Position numbers and translations under genes: made by a program. Under the pieces are notes generated by a model. It had not been told where the DNA came from. It worked only from the letters and a program-made list of their open reading frames with translations, and made no database searches. Shown in pieces: positions 17,647-26,746 of a stretch of 64,000 bases of DNA (position 1 is the first letter of the stretch; the number at the start of each line of letters is the position of its first letter). This stretch comes from CAZSDW01 sp964605705 (GTDB lineage Bacteria > Fidelibacterota > UBA2242), in assembly GCA_964605705.1 (NCBI GenBank), contig CAZSDW010000017.1:1-64000 (forward strand), written 5' to 3'.

Positions 17647-20100
17647 CTACTCATATTTCAATGTCTCAGACGGGTTGCTGAAGGCGGCTTTCAGTGAGTG
17701 ATAGCTGACTGTCAGGAGTGCAATCATCAGAGCCGCAAATCCGGCAGCGATAAATGTTATCACATTCATAGATATCCGGTAGGCGTAATTTTGCAGGGTG
17801 CGGTGCATCAGGTAATAGGCAATCGGCCAGGCGATGATATTCGCTGCCAGCACCAGCTGGGAAAATTCTTTCAGGATCAGAATGACGATATTTGTGACTG
17901 TCGCACCCATGGTTTTGCGGATGCCGATTTCGCGAATCCGCCGCTCGGTGGTAAAAGACACCAGCGCAAACAATCCCAGTGAAGCGATGATAATTGACAA
18001 AACTGAAAAAATGGTGAATAACCGATTCGTCTGAATTTCTGCCTGGTATAAACGGTCGTAATTTTCATCAAAGAAGTAATATTCAAAGGGCTTATAGGGA
18101 ATATAATCGTTCCAGGTCTTCTTGATATAAGCGATGGTTTCCGCAACATTTTCCGGGCGGATACGAACACAGATATAAGTTCGGCGAAACTGTTCAAAAT
18201 CCAGTACCAGGGGTTGAATCGGTTTGTGCAGCGACTCATAATGAAAATCTTTGACAATTCCGAGAATGGAGATTGCCACCGATGTATCGCCGGGTACGCC
18301 CAGTAATTGCTCAGTGTAAGGCTCTTTCAGATCAAAGGCTTTCACGGCAGTCTCGTTCAGGATTAATCCGCGCCGGTTATCAAACTGGCGATCGAAAAAT
18401 CGTCCTTCGGCAATTTCCAATCCGAACGTTTCCGCAAAATCCCAATCAACATGTGAGTAGTTAATCAGATGCTGTTCCTGACTGGCAGCGCCCCGGGCGA
18501 TCAAAGTCGCGTTTTGAAAATTGTCGCCGGGCAGGTTAATGGTTCCGCAAACAGACAGAATCTGAGGATTTTGCTTCAGATCATTTTTGAACAATTCAAA
18601 GATCGCCGGATCGTCACCAGTATCGATAATCGATCCGTCGGGATTCTGTCCAATTGCCCAGCCGCGTTTGATGACGACGATATTTTCCTTGATGAAGCCC
18701 AATCGTTTATTTTTAATGTAATTCATCTGCTGAAAAAGGATCAGCGTACTGATAAACAGGACAATGGAAATAGTGAATTGAAACACCACCAGAATGCTGC
18801 GCAACGTGCGACCTTTCAAGCCACTGCTCAGGTTTTCTTTCAAAACGACAACCGGCTGAAAGGATGACAGGAAAAACGCCGGGTAGGTGCCCGCAAAAAT
18901 ACCGATGATAATGGCGAAAATCAGGATTCCCGGCAGTAAATACCAGCTGCTGAAATAATTCAGTCCCAGTGACTTTCCGGCAATCTGGTTAAATAATGGC
19001 AGGAACAGTTTCGAAATGAGCATAGACAATATCGCAGCCAAAATACAAATCAGGATAGATTCAACCAGGAATTGAGCCACTAACCGGTTTTTAGTCGAGC
19101 CCAGGACTTTGCGGATTCCGACTTCCCGGCTGCGTTTGGCGGAGCGGGAGGTCGCCAGGTTCATGAAATTGATACAGGCAATGAATAAAATAAAAACCGC
19201 GATGATCGAAAAAATATAAACATATTTTATATCACTGTTAGGCTCCAGTTCGCCGTCGAGGTGGGAATACAAATGGATATCTGTCAGGGACTGTAGAATG
19301 TAGTCGTACCTGCCGCCAATTTGTTCCATTTCATCAAAGGACATTCCGCTGGCTTCCTGGAAATGGGGCGCTAGGTACTTTCGCAGAAATTGCGGGAATT
19401 TCGCTTCCAGTGCTTCGGGATCGGCATTCTCATGAAGCTGAATATAAGTGCACATGAAGTTATACATCCAGTGGGTACCCCAACTCCAATCCCAGGAAGA
19501 AAGGGGACAGAGCATGCCATAAGTAAAGTGAGAATTTTTCGTTGGATTGGCAATTACAGCACTGACGCGATATGGTGTTCCGTCTTCGAAATTGACAACC
19601 TTATTCAGCGCATCGATTGGATTTCCGAAAAATCGTTTGGCATTATCCAGCGTCATAACGACCGTATGATCTTCAGCAAGGGCGGTTTTCGGATCGCCAA
19701 AGATCACTTCCATCGGGAATATGTCGAAGAAGTTGGTATCCACCCACATGAAGTGAGTTTCGTTAAAAACAATATCTTCATAGCGGACCAGCATATTGGG
19801 TGTGTGCTCCATCCGGGTGGCATTCAGAATTTCCGGATATTCCCGGACTAAATTTTCGGACAATGGCGACGGCGTCCTGACCGTTTTGGTCTCCTGGTTG
19901 CCAATGACACCCTGCGTGGTTACCCGGTAGATATTTTTCGCATTTTTCCAGTGCCGGTCATAACTCAATTCATCGGCAACGTAGAGAATAATCAACAAAC
20001 AGCAACTGATCCCGACCGCCAGACCGAAGATATTAATCAGGTTGATGCCGATATTTTTTCTGAGATTCCGATAACTGATAACCAGGTAATTTTTAAACAT
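17647..20100 (-). CDS. MacB/FtsX-type ABC transporter permease (ara-operon end)
   Basis: 817 residues from ATG 20100, chosen because AGGGA lies 8 bases upstream and paralogues begin MFKNYLK-like; an ATG five codons upstream is the alternative. Order: N-terminal helix (INIFGLAVGISCCLL), MacB-type periplasmic core, FtsX block with ACINFMNLATSRSAKRSREVGIRKVLGS, second periplasmic region, FtsX block with FTTERRIREIGIRKTMGA. That gives about eight membrane helices. Such proteins work with a separate LolD-like ATPase to move lipoproteins, peptides or drugs out of the inner membrane. None is encoded nearby; the closest is at 57338. It follows the SMP-30 gene by 95 bases. The C-terminus, SNPSETLKYE, differs from the array paralogues (ANPVESLRYE). 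Confidence 0.85.
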   Translation of the reverse strand: MFKNYLVISYRNLRKNIGINLINIFGLAVGISCCLLIILYVADELSYDRHWKNAKNIYRVTTQGVIGNQETKTVRTPSPLSENLVREYPEILNATRMEHTPNMLVRYEDIVFNETHFMWVDTNFFDIFPMEVIFGDPKTALAEDHTVVMTLDNAKRFFGNPIDALNKVVNFEDGTPYRVSAVIANPTKNSHFTYGMLCPLSSWDWSWGTHWMYNFMCTYIQLHENADPEALEAKFPQFLRKYLAPHFQEASGMSFDEMEQIGGRYDYILQSLTDIHLYSHLDGELEPNSDIKYVYIFSIIAVFILFIACINFMNLATSRSAKRSREVGIRKVLGSTKNRLVAQFLVESILICILAAILSMLISKLFLPLFNQIAGKSLGLNYFSSWYLLPGILIFAIIIGIFAGTYPAFFLSSFQPVVVLKENLSSGLKGRTLRSILVVFQFTISIVLFISTLILFQQMNYIKNKRLGFIKENIVVIKRGWAIGQNPDGSIIDTGDDPAIFELFKNDLKQNPQILSVCGTINLPGDNFQNATLIARGAASQEQHLINYSHVDWDFAETFGLEIAEGRFFDRQFDNRRGLILNETAVKAFDLKEPYTEQLLGVPGDTSVAISILGIVKDFHYESLHKPIQPLVLDFEQFRRTYICVRIRPENVAETIAYIKKTWNDYIPYKPFEYYFFDENYDRLYQAEIQTNRLFTIFSVLSIIIASLGLFALVSFTTERRIREIGIRKTMGATVTNIVILILKEFSQLVLAANIIAWPIAYYLMHRTLQNYAYRISMNVITFIAAGFAALMIALLTVSYHSLKAAFSNPSETLKYE

Positions 20101-20195
20101 AAAATGATCCCTCATTCAATTTGCGAGTAATCATAAGACGTAAAATTGCTAAGATGGTTGCCCTGAGAAAATGGAGACATTATTACTACTGATTA

Positions 20196-21011
20196 TTATT
20201 GAGAGGCAAGTGGCAGAAACTCAACTTTATTATCCAGCAACAGCGGAATCGCGATTTCGCATTTCCAGGGATTATAATAAATATCGGCGGGACCGTAGAG
20301 ACCTTCGGAAACTGGAACCGGCGGATTTTGGAAATCGCTGTCAAATCTGTGAACGGCTCCGGTGCGGGTAAAACTAGATGCAAAACTGCCTGAATCCCAG
20401 GACGATACATAGATATTACCCTTATGATCAATTGCCAATCCGTCCAGATTATTCAAATTTGTCGGGATTAATTCTGAGCGTTTGTCCGCGAGACGAGTTA
20501 CCTGGATCGGGGCGTTGTCAATGAAAAAGCAAATAATCAGGCGGTTCTGGAATTTGTCATAAAGAATGCCGTTCGGTCCGCCTGAAAGGGTCGTTAAAAA
20601 GGTGGAATATTCCTGGGTTGCAATGCTGATTTTATGAACTTTACTGGTATTACTGTCGGTGACATAAAGAGAACCTGAAGAATCGGCGGTGATGTCATTC
20701 AGAAACTGGGCGCCATCAATTTGCAGATTCATCACTTTTGTTCCATCATGGATGTTCCAGCCTCTGACAGTGTTGGTATTTTCCACGAGATACAGGACAT
20801 CATCCACCAAGGTCAATCCCAGCGATTTATTAAGTCCCTGCTTGAATAAGCGTCTGTTCCCGGAACTGTCGATTTCAATGACATTGCCGTCACCGAAGTT
20901 GGAAATAAAATAACGCTTTGCCTTAGTATCATAAACAGCGCTCTCCGGGGCGACAAATTCCTGGGCAATCATCGAAAGTGGAAAAATTAACATTATGAAT
21001 AATAATCGCAT
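20196..21011 (-). CDS. Exported SMP-30/gluconolactonase-like beta-propeller protein
   Basis: 271 residues with a signal peptide (MRLLFIMLIFPLSMIAQ). Repeated blades include YFISNFGDGNVIEIDSSGN, LYVTDSNTSKVHKIS, LDGLAIDHKGNIYVSSWDSG and GPADIYYNP, the pattern of SMP-30/NHL six-bladed propellers. Family members are metal-dependent sugar lactonases or act as carbohydrate or lipid binding proteins. It starts 18 bases after the araA stop, so it is most likely part of the ara operon. A lactonase role on arabinonolactone is possible, but export argues for action in the periplasm. Catalytic metal ligands could not be assigned with confidence. Confidence 0.7.
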   Translation of the reverse strand: MRLLFIMLIFPLSMIAQEFVAPESAVYDTKAKRYFISNFGDGNVIEIDSSGNRRLFKQGLNKSLGLTLVDDVLYLVENTNTVRGWNIHDGTKVMNLQIDGAQFLNDITADSSGSLYVTDSNTSKVHKISIATQEYSTFLTTLSGGPNGILYDKFQNRLIICFFIDNAPIQVTRLADKRSELIPTNLNNLDGLAIDHKGNIYVSSWDSGSFASSFTRTGAVHRFDSDFQNPPVPVSEGLYGPADIYYNPWKCEIAIPLLLDNKVEFLPLASQ

Positions 21012-21029
21012 GTTATTATAATCAGATAA

Positions 21030-22520
21030 TTATGAATAGCTGCTTTCGTTCCAGCGGATTTCTTTTTTGAATTCCGAAACTGATGTGGCATCGTTGATTT
21101 CCAGTAGTTCGATGCCGGCGATCTCGGCGAAATCCTGCAGATGCTCGGCGGTCAATGCCTGGCTGAATCCGGTATGATGGGCGCCGCCGGCGAGAATCCA
21201 GCATTGGGCACCAATTTCAAGATTGGGTTTCGGTTGCCAGACAACCCGCGCCACCGGCAATTTGGGGAGATCGGCGTCGGGTGGAACGACATCGACTTCA
21301 TTGAGAATCATCCGAAAACGATTGCCCAGATCGATAACGGAAACATTCAGTGCCGGACCGGAAAGCACATTGAAAACCAGCCGTGGGGGATCGGCTTTTC
21401 CGCCAATGGAAAGCGGATGAACTTCCAGCCTTGCCTTGTCCGTGGCAATGGATTCGCAAACCTCGAGCATGTGGGCGCCGAGGACTTTCATTCCTGAAGG
21501 ATCAAGATGGTAAGTATAATCCTCCATAAACGAGGTGCCGCCTTTCAGACCGGTTGCCATGACTTTCATTGCCCGCACTAATGCCGCCGTTTTCCAGTCG
21601 CCTTCTGCCCCGAATCCATATCCATCCGCCATCAGCCGTTGGACGGCCAGACCGGGCAGTTGCTTCAAACCGTGCAAATCCTCAAACGTGGTCGTAAAAC
21701 CGGTGAAATTGCCATTGACCAGAAATTGCCGCATGCCCAGTTCAATGCGAGCGGCTTCCCGTAAATCGGCGTGTCGGATGCCACCTTTTTGCGCCTCTTT
21801 TGCAATGATGTATTTTCTGTTGTATTCAGCGATTAATTCATCGATCGCTTTTTCAGAAATGCTGTTGACCGTTTGGACAAGATCGCCAATGCCGTAGCCA
21901 TTAACCGAATAGCCAAAGCGAAGTTGCGCTTCGACTTTATCACCTTCGGTGACGGCGACTTCCCGCATGTTATCGCCGAAACGGGCGATTTTACCATTCC
22001 GACTGTCGTGCCAGGCAGCCGCGGCGCGCATCCAGACTGCGATTTTTTGCCGGACATTTTCATCCTGCCAGTGACCGACAACGACCTTGCGGGCTTTTTT
22101 CAGACGGCTACAGATGAAGCCAAATTCCCTGCCGCCGTGGGCGGACTGGTTCAGGTTCATAAAATCCATATCGATCTCCGCCCAGGGAATGTCGCGATTG
22201 TATTGGGTGTGTAGATGCAGGAAAGGTTTTTGTAACACTTTCAGCCCGGCGATCCACATTTTAGCGGGGGAGAAGGTATGCATCCAGGTGATCAATCCGA
22301 TGCAGTTGACAGCGCTGTTCGCAGCGAGCATGACATTATACACTGCATCCGGCGTCGTCAAAACCGGTTTAAAAATGACTTGCACCGGAATAGTACCGGA
22401 TGCTGATAGTGCTGCCGCGATCTCTTTGGAATGATTGGCAACTTGGTTTAGTGTCTCATCGCCGTACAGATGTTGGCTGCCGGTGACAAACCAGACTTCA
22501 AAATTATTAAATACTTTCAA
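21030..22520 (-). CDS. araA: L-arabinose isomerase
   Basis: 496 residues, matching the usual 500 of AraA. It converts L-arabinose to L-ribulose in the cytoplasm. Hallmarks are EVWFVTGSQHLYG at the N-terminus, GLITWMHTFSPAKMW, FGAEGDWKTAALVR (metal Glu), GTSFMEDYTYHL (metal Glu and nearby His) and GGAHHTGFS (metal His). The open frame extends 37 codons upstream, but the family start corresponds to TTG 22520: AAGGA overlaps the araD stop and the spacing fits. The gap after araD is 10 bases. Order on this strand is symporter-araB-araD-araA, a coherent arabinose pathway. Confidence 0.97.
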   Translation of the reverse strand: MKVFNNFEVWFVTGSQHLYGDETLNQVANHSKEIAAALSASGTIPVQVIFKPVLTTPDAVYNVMLAANSAVNCIGLITWMHTFSPAKMWIAGLKVLQKPFLHLHTQYNRDIPWAEIDMDFMNLNQSAHGGREFGFICSRLKKARKVVVGHWQDENVRQKIAVWMRAAAAWHDSRNGKIARFGDNMREVAVTEGDKVEAQLRFGYSVNGYGIGDLVQTVNSISEKAIDELIAEYNRKYIIAKEAQKGGIRHADLREAARIELGMRQFLVNGNFTGFTTTFEDLHGLKQLPGLAVQRLMADGYGFGAEGDWKTAALVRAMKVMATGLKGGTSFMEDYTYHLDPSGMKVLGAHMLEVCESIATDKARLEVHPLSIGGKADPPRLVFNVLSGPALNVSVIDLGNRFRMILNEVDVVPPDADLPKLPVARVVWQPKPNLEIGAQCWILAGGAHHTGFSQALTAEHLQDFAEIAGIELLEINDATSVSEFKKEIRWNESSYS

Positions 22521-22530
22521 TTTTATTCCT

Positions 22531-23232
22531 TTACTTGTCTCTGTTTTGTTGACCGTAATAGGCGTCCGGTCCATGCTTGCGTGAATAATGCTTTTTAAGA
22601 ATATAATCCGGCAAATCCTGGATATCATCATTGAGTAAAAGTGTGTTCAATGCCATTTTTGCCACTTGTTCAAGGATCAGGCTGTTTTTGACTGCCTCGG
22701 CTGGATTTTTACCCCAGGTAAAGGGTGCATGACCAGCCACCAGAACACCGGGCATGTGTATCGGATTCAGATCTTGAAACCGTTCGATAATGACTTGACC
22801 GGTGGACAATTCGTAATTGTCATTAATTTCTTCATTTGTCAGAAAGCGGGTGACTGGAACTGTGCCGTTGAAATGATCCGCATGGGTCGTACCATAACAG
22901 GGAATTTCACGACAAGCCTGGGCGAAGGAACTGGCATATTCGCTGTGTGTATGTGTAATGCCGCCGATGCCTTTGAATTCTCTATATAATGCCAGATGGG
23001 TCGGCGTATCCGAAGATGGACGCCATTTGCCTTCCTTAACTTTTCCATCAAGATTAATAATGATCATATCATCGATAGTCATTTTATCATAGTCAATTCC
23101 GCTGGGCTTAATAACTACCAGACCTTCTGTCCGGCTGATGCCGCTGACATTGCCCCAGGTAAGTGTTACCAAGCCGTATTTTACCAGATCGAGATTGGCA
23201 TTCAGGACAGCGGCTTTGAGTTCTTCCAGCAT
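22531..23232 (-). CDS. araD: L-ribulose-5-phosphate 4-epimerase
   Basis: 233 residues, the standard length for AraD. It epimerises L-ribulose 5-phosphate to D-xylulose 5-phosphate, joining arabinose and xylose catabolism to the pentose phosphate pathway. Seen: LTWGNVSGISR, IKPSGIDYDKM, zinc ligands in THTHSEYASSFAQA, and HADHFNGTVPVT. The class II aldolase fold ends in KHGPDAYYGQ. Its ATG overlaps the araB stop by one base (TAATG), so the two are translationally coupled. It belongs to the same operon as araB and araA. Confidence 0.97.
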   Translation of the reverse strand: MLEELKAAVLNANLDLVKYGLVTLTWGNVSGISRTEGLVVIKPSGIDYDKMTIDDMIIINLDGKVKEGKWRPSSDTPTHLALYREFKGIGGITHTHSEYASSFAQACREIPCYGTTHADHFNGTVPVTRFLTNEEINDNYELSTGQVIIERFQDLNPIHMPGVLVAGHAPFTWGKNPAEAVKNSLILEQVAKMALNTLLLNDDIQDLPDYILKKHYSRKHGPDAYYGQQNRDK

Positions 23233-24932
23233 TATTTTCCTTTCCGAACCCGATCCCGGATTTCCAGCAGATCTTTCATGACATTATACATATTTCCTGA
23301 CCATGCAACAGTGCCAAATCCATCATGCAGTTGTTTGTACAATTTATATAGTTTTTTATAAACGGCATGATTTTTTGCGATAGGATGATAAACTTTACCA
23401 GAACCGGTCATTGCTTTCTGAGCTTCTTTAATGTTGGCAAATCCGCTAATTTTTTCACCAGCGGCTACGGCTGCAAAAATTGCTGCGCCCAAAGCGGGCG
23501 TCTGTTCACTGCGGGAGATTTTCATCGGGCGTCCGGTGATATCGGCGTAAATCTGCATCAGCAACGGATTTTTCGTTGCCAGCCCGCCACAGTTCATGAC
23601 CTCTCTGACCGGCACGCCGTTTTCTTCAATTCTGTCAATAATTGCCAGGGCGCCGTACGCGGTTGCTTCGACCAGAGCCCGGTAAATTTCGTGCGCCTGG
23701 GTGTGAAGCGTCTGCCCCAGAAGCAGCCCGGTCAGTCTGACATCAACCAGAATTGTGCGATTGCCATTGTTCCAGTCCAGCGCCAGCAGACCGCTTTCGC
23801 CGGGTTTCAGTTTCGCCGATTCGCGTTCCAGGTTTTTAAATTTTTCCGCCTGAGTCTTGCCGTAGCTGTCAGGAACGAGGTTATTTACAAACCAGAGAAA
23901 TATATCACCCACGGCAGACTGTCCAGCTTCGATGCCGTAATATCCGCCCATGACCGATCCATCGACAATTCCGCAAACACCGGGAATATCTTCCAGTGTA
24001 GCATCATTGGGCCAGACCATAATATCGCAGGTGCTGGTTCCGAGGATTTTAACCAGTGTACCATCGGAAATACCCGCCCCGACGGCGCCCATATGGGCAT
24101 CGAAAGCCCCGACTGCAATTGCAATATCCGTTGATAATCCGAGTTTATCTGCCCAGTCAGCTGAAAGATTCCCGATTTTTTCATCGGCAGGATAAGCATG
24201 ATTATAAAGATGATCGTGAAATTCAGCGATTTCGGGAGACAATTCCGCCAGGAATTCCTTATCCGGCAGTCCGCCCCAGTGTTCATTGAACATGGCTTTA
24301 TGTCCGGCGGCGCAGATGCTGCGTTTCAATTTGTCTGGATTCGTGTTACCGGTTAAAATTGCCGGGATCCAGTCACAAATTTCGACAAAGCTATAGGCAT
24401 TGCTAAAAACATCGGGAGCCTCTTTTTGCAGATGCCAGAGTTTACTCCAGAACCACTCCGAGGAGTAAATTCCGCCGATTTTTGCCAGGTACTGCGGTCG
24501 TAACTTTCCGGCTATTTCCGTAATCCGGCGGGCTTCTTCATGTCCGGTATGGTCTTTCCAGAGCCAGACCATGGCGGCGGGATTGTTTTTGTATCTTTCC
24601 TGAAAACAAAGCGGATTTCCGGTTTTGTCAACGGGCATCGGGCTGCTCCCGGTCGTATCGACGCCAATGCCGATGATATTTTGCGGATTGAAGTCTGAAT
24701 CTGCTTCGGTTGCTTTCAGAACCGCAGCTTTGATAGTAGCTTCGATTCCCTGGATGTAATCAGCCGGATTCTGGCGCGCCAGGTTGGGATTCGCCGCATC
24801 GATGATGACACCGGCTTCATTGGAAGGGTAGTCAAAGACATGACTGGCGAGTTCTTTCCCGTTGAAAATATCGACGATCAGAGAGCGACAGGAATTAGTC
24901 CCAAAATCCAGACCAATAGCGTATTTACCCAT
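23232..24932 (-). CDS. araB: L-ribulokinase
   Basis: 566 residues, the same length as E. coli AraB. It phosphorylates L-ribulose using ATP. FGGY kinase features: YAIGLDFGTNSCRSLIVD (phosphate 1), IIGIGVDTTGSSPMPVD, GAFDAHMGAVGAG (catalytic Asp), VMNCGGLATKNPLLMQIYADITG and QTPALGAAIFAAVAAG (adenosine pocket). It follows the symporter gene by 38 bases and overlaps araD by one base. A long open frame on the opposite strand (23367-24134) is a codon shadow. Confidence 0.97.
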   Translation of the reverse strand: MGKYAIGLDFGTNSCRSLIVDIFNGKELASHVFDYPSNEAGVIIDAANPNLARQNPADYIQGIEATIKAAVLKATEADSDFNPQNIIGIGVDTTGSSPMPVDKTGNPLCFQERYKNNPAAMVWLWKDHTGHEEARRITEIAGKLRPQYLAKIGGIYSSEWFWSKLWHLQKEAPDVFSNAYSFVEICDWIPAILTGNTNPDKLKRSICAAGHKAMFNEHWGGLPDKEFLAELSPEIAEFHDHLYNHAYPADEKIGNLSADWADKLGLSTDIAIAVGAFDAHMGAVGAGISDGTLVKILGTSTCDIMVWPNDATLEDIPGVCGIVDGSVMGGYYGIEAGQSAVGDIFLWFVNNLVPDSYGKTQAEKFKNLERESAKLKPGESGLLALDWNNGNRTILVDVRLTGLLLGQTLHTQAHEIYRALVEATAYGALAIIDRIEENGVPVREVMNCGGLATKNPLLMQIYADITGRPMKISRSEQTPALGAAIFAAVAAGEKISGFANIKEAQKAMTGSGKVYHPIAKNHAVYKKLYKLYKQLHDGFGTVAWSGNMYNVMKDLLEIRDRVRKGK

Positions 24933-24970
24933 ATTTGTCTTTCGCTTCTTTATTTCCTTTTATGGATTTA

Positions 24971-26725
24971 TCAACCCGTGAAAGACATATAAATCAGAAC
25001 AATGATAACAACCAATGACACGGATGCAACGACATCACCCAATGACCAGCTGGAGCGTGATTCCCGACGATGATCATCGGTGGTTGTTCCGAAAGTCAGT
25101 CCGCTGATTTTTTCATAGGATGGTTCCGTGGTAGCATAACTGACAGTAATCATTACAATGATACATATAATCGTAATCAGGAGGCTGTAGTATTGGAAAA
25201 AGATATTATTTACAATCCAGAAAAATGTGCCTTCCGTATATTCATAGGCTTTAAATAATTTGACCGGTGTATCAACAATCAGCCGGAACAAGCCCATGCC
25301 AAAACCCGTAATCAGGGTCGCCATACAACCTTTTGCATTCATTCGTTTCCAGAAGACGCCAAGGAAAAATACGACGGCAATCGGTGGCGCCAGATAAGAC
25401 TGCACGCCTTGCAGATAATCATAAAGACCTTTGCCACCTTTTATTACCGGAATCCAGATCAAGCCAATCAGGACCATGACGGCTGTCGCAACCCGCCCGA
25501 TCCAGACTAATTTTTCCTGGCTTGCATTTGGTTTTAGCCGTGAATAGAAATCGATGGTGAACAGGGTTGCCGAGGCGTTAAAAACGCCAGCCAGCGAACT
25601 CATCAGGGCTGCCAGCAAACCAGCCACGACAATTCCCCGGATGCCGACCGGAAGGACGTACGCGACTAAAAGTGGAAACGCGCTCTGAGAATTGTCGCGG
25701 ATTATTTCACCGTTTACATCGATCAATTGCTGTTGAATTTCCGGAGCGATTCCGCTTTTTGCCAATGCCATGGATATCATCCCGGGAATTATGAAAATAA
25801 AGACCGGCAGCAGCTTCAGAAAGCCGGCGGCAATCGAACCACGACGGGCTTCTTTTTCATTGGGGGCACCCAGTGCTCTCTGGACGATATACTGATCGGT
25901 TGTCCAGTACCACAAACCGATAATCGGGGCGCAAAACAACATCCCCAGCCACGGGTAATTATCATTGAAATACCACGCCATTCTGCCAGCTTCACGAACC
26001 GGTGCCCAGGTACTTTCAATACCGGCAGGCACCATTGGTTTCCAGAGGTTGAACATATCGGAGCCGAGAATGTCGCGCAACGCTCCCCAGCCGCCTAATG
26101 CGTTCAGACCGAACAAAGTGACCAAAATCGAACCGAAAATTAAAATAATGGTTTGTAGAGCTTCTGTATAAGCGACAGCTCTGAGACCCCCCAGAATCGT
26201 ATAAATTCCTGTCAGGAGAATCACCAGGATGGAACCAAGCCAGAAGCTGTCCAGACCCCACAAACTGAGTTCCGGTAGCAGAACACTGAACACAATTCCA
26301 CCGGCGAAAATACCCACCGCGATTTTGGTTAGTACGTAGATGACCAGCGAGATGACCGACAGGGTTGTCCGGGCGGTTGGTGAAAAGCGTCGTTCGAGAA
26401 ATTCCGGCATCGTAAACACTTTCGAGCGCATGTAGAAAGGCACCATTACCCAGCCAAGTACCAGCAGGCACCAGGCATGCAGTTCATAATGTGCCATGGC
26501 AACGCCATCGGTTGCTCCCGATCCGGCTAAACCGACCAGGTGCTCAGAGCCGATATTTGATGCAAAAATAGAGGCACCGACAATAAACCATCCCAGATGT
26601 CTGCCTGCCAGAAAGTATTCTGTGGATGTGTCCTGTTTTTGTCTAATTACCCACCAGGCAAGTCCGAGAATAATTGCAAAATAACCAGCAATAATAATCC
26701 AGTCTAATGTTTGTAAAGTGGACAT
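24971..26725 (-). CDS. SSS-family sodium/sugar symporter (SglT-like), probable arabinose importer
   Basis: 584 residues with about 14 membrane helices. SSS signatures are EYFLAGRHLGWFIVGASIFASNIGSEHLVGLAG near the N-terminus, given here as separate parts EYFLAGRHLGWF and SNIGSEHLVGLAGSGA, plus YTILGGLRAVAYTEALQ and GLLAALMSSLAGVFNASATL. The closest characterised relatives are vSGLT-type sodium/galactose symporters. It sits between the mutarotase and araB genes (38 bases before araB), so L-arabinose is the likely substrate, with xylose or galactose possible. It is the only monosaccharide importer in the window. AGGGG precedes ATG 26725. Confidence 0.9.
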   Translation of the reverse strand: MSTLQTLDWIIIAGYFAIILGLAWWVIRQKQDTSTEYFLAGRHLGWFIVGASIFASNIGSEHLVGLAGSGATDGVAMAHYELHAWCLLVLGWVMVPFYMRSKVFTMPEFLERRFSPTARTTLSVISLVIYVLTKIAVGIFAGGIVFSVLLPELSLWGLDSFWLGSILVILLTGIYTILGGLRAVAYTEALQTIILIFGSILVTLFGLNALGGWGALRDILGSDMFNLWKPMVPAGIESTWAPVREAGRMAWYFNDNYPWLGMLFCAPIIGLWYWTTDQYIVQRALGAPNEKEARRGSIAAGFLKLLPVFIFIIPGMISMALAKSGIAPEIQQQLIDVNGEIIRDNSQSAFPLLVAYVLPVGIRGIVVAGLLAALMSSLAGVFNASATLFTIDFYSRLKPNASQEKLVWIGRVATAVMVLIGLIWIPVIKGGKGLYDYLQGVQSYLAPPIAVVFFLGVFWKRMNAKGCMATLITGFGMGLFRLIVDTPVKLFKAYEYTEGTFFWIVNNIFFQYYSLLITIICIIVMITVSYATTEPSYEKISGLTFGTTTDDHRRESRSSWSLGDVVASVSLVVIIVLIYMSFTG

Positions 26726-26746
26726 TTTTCTACCCCTCTTAAATGA

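Noticed and set aside
20140..20166. Minus-strand AGGGCAACCATCTTAGCA near the permease at 20100
   Set aside because: The GG to GC distance is 11 bases instead of 10, and no activator gene is near.
23367..24134. 255-codon open frame opposite araB
   Set aside because: It lies entirely within a well-conserved kinase gene, has no RBS and its product is rich in Cys, Arg and Gln from antisense codons.
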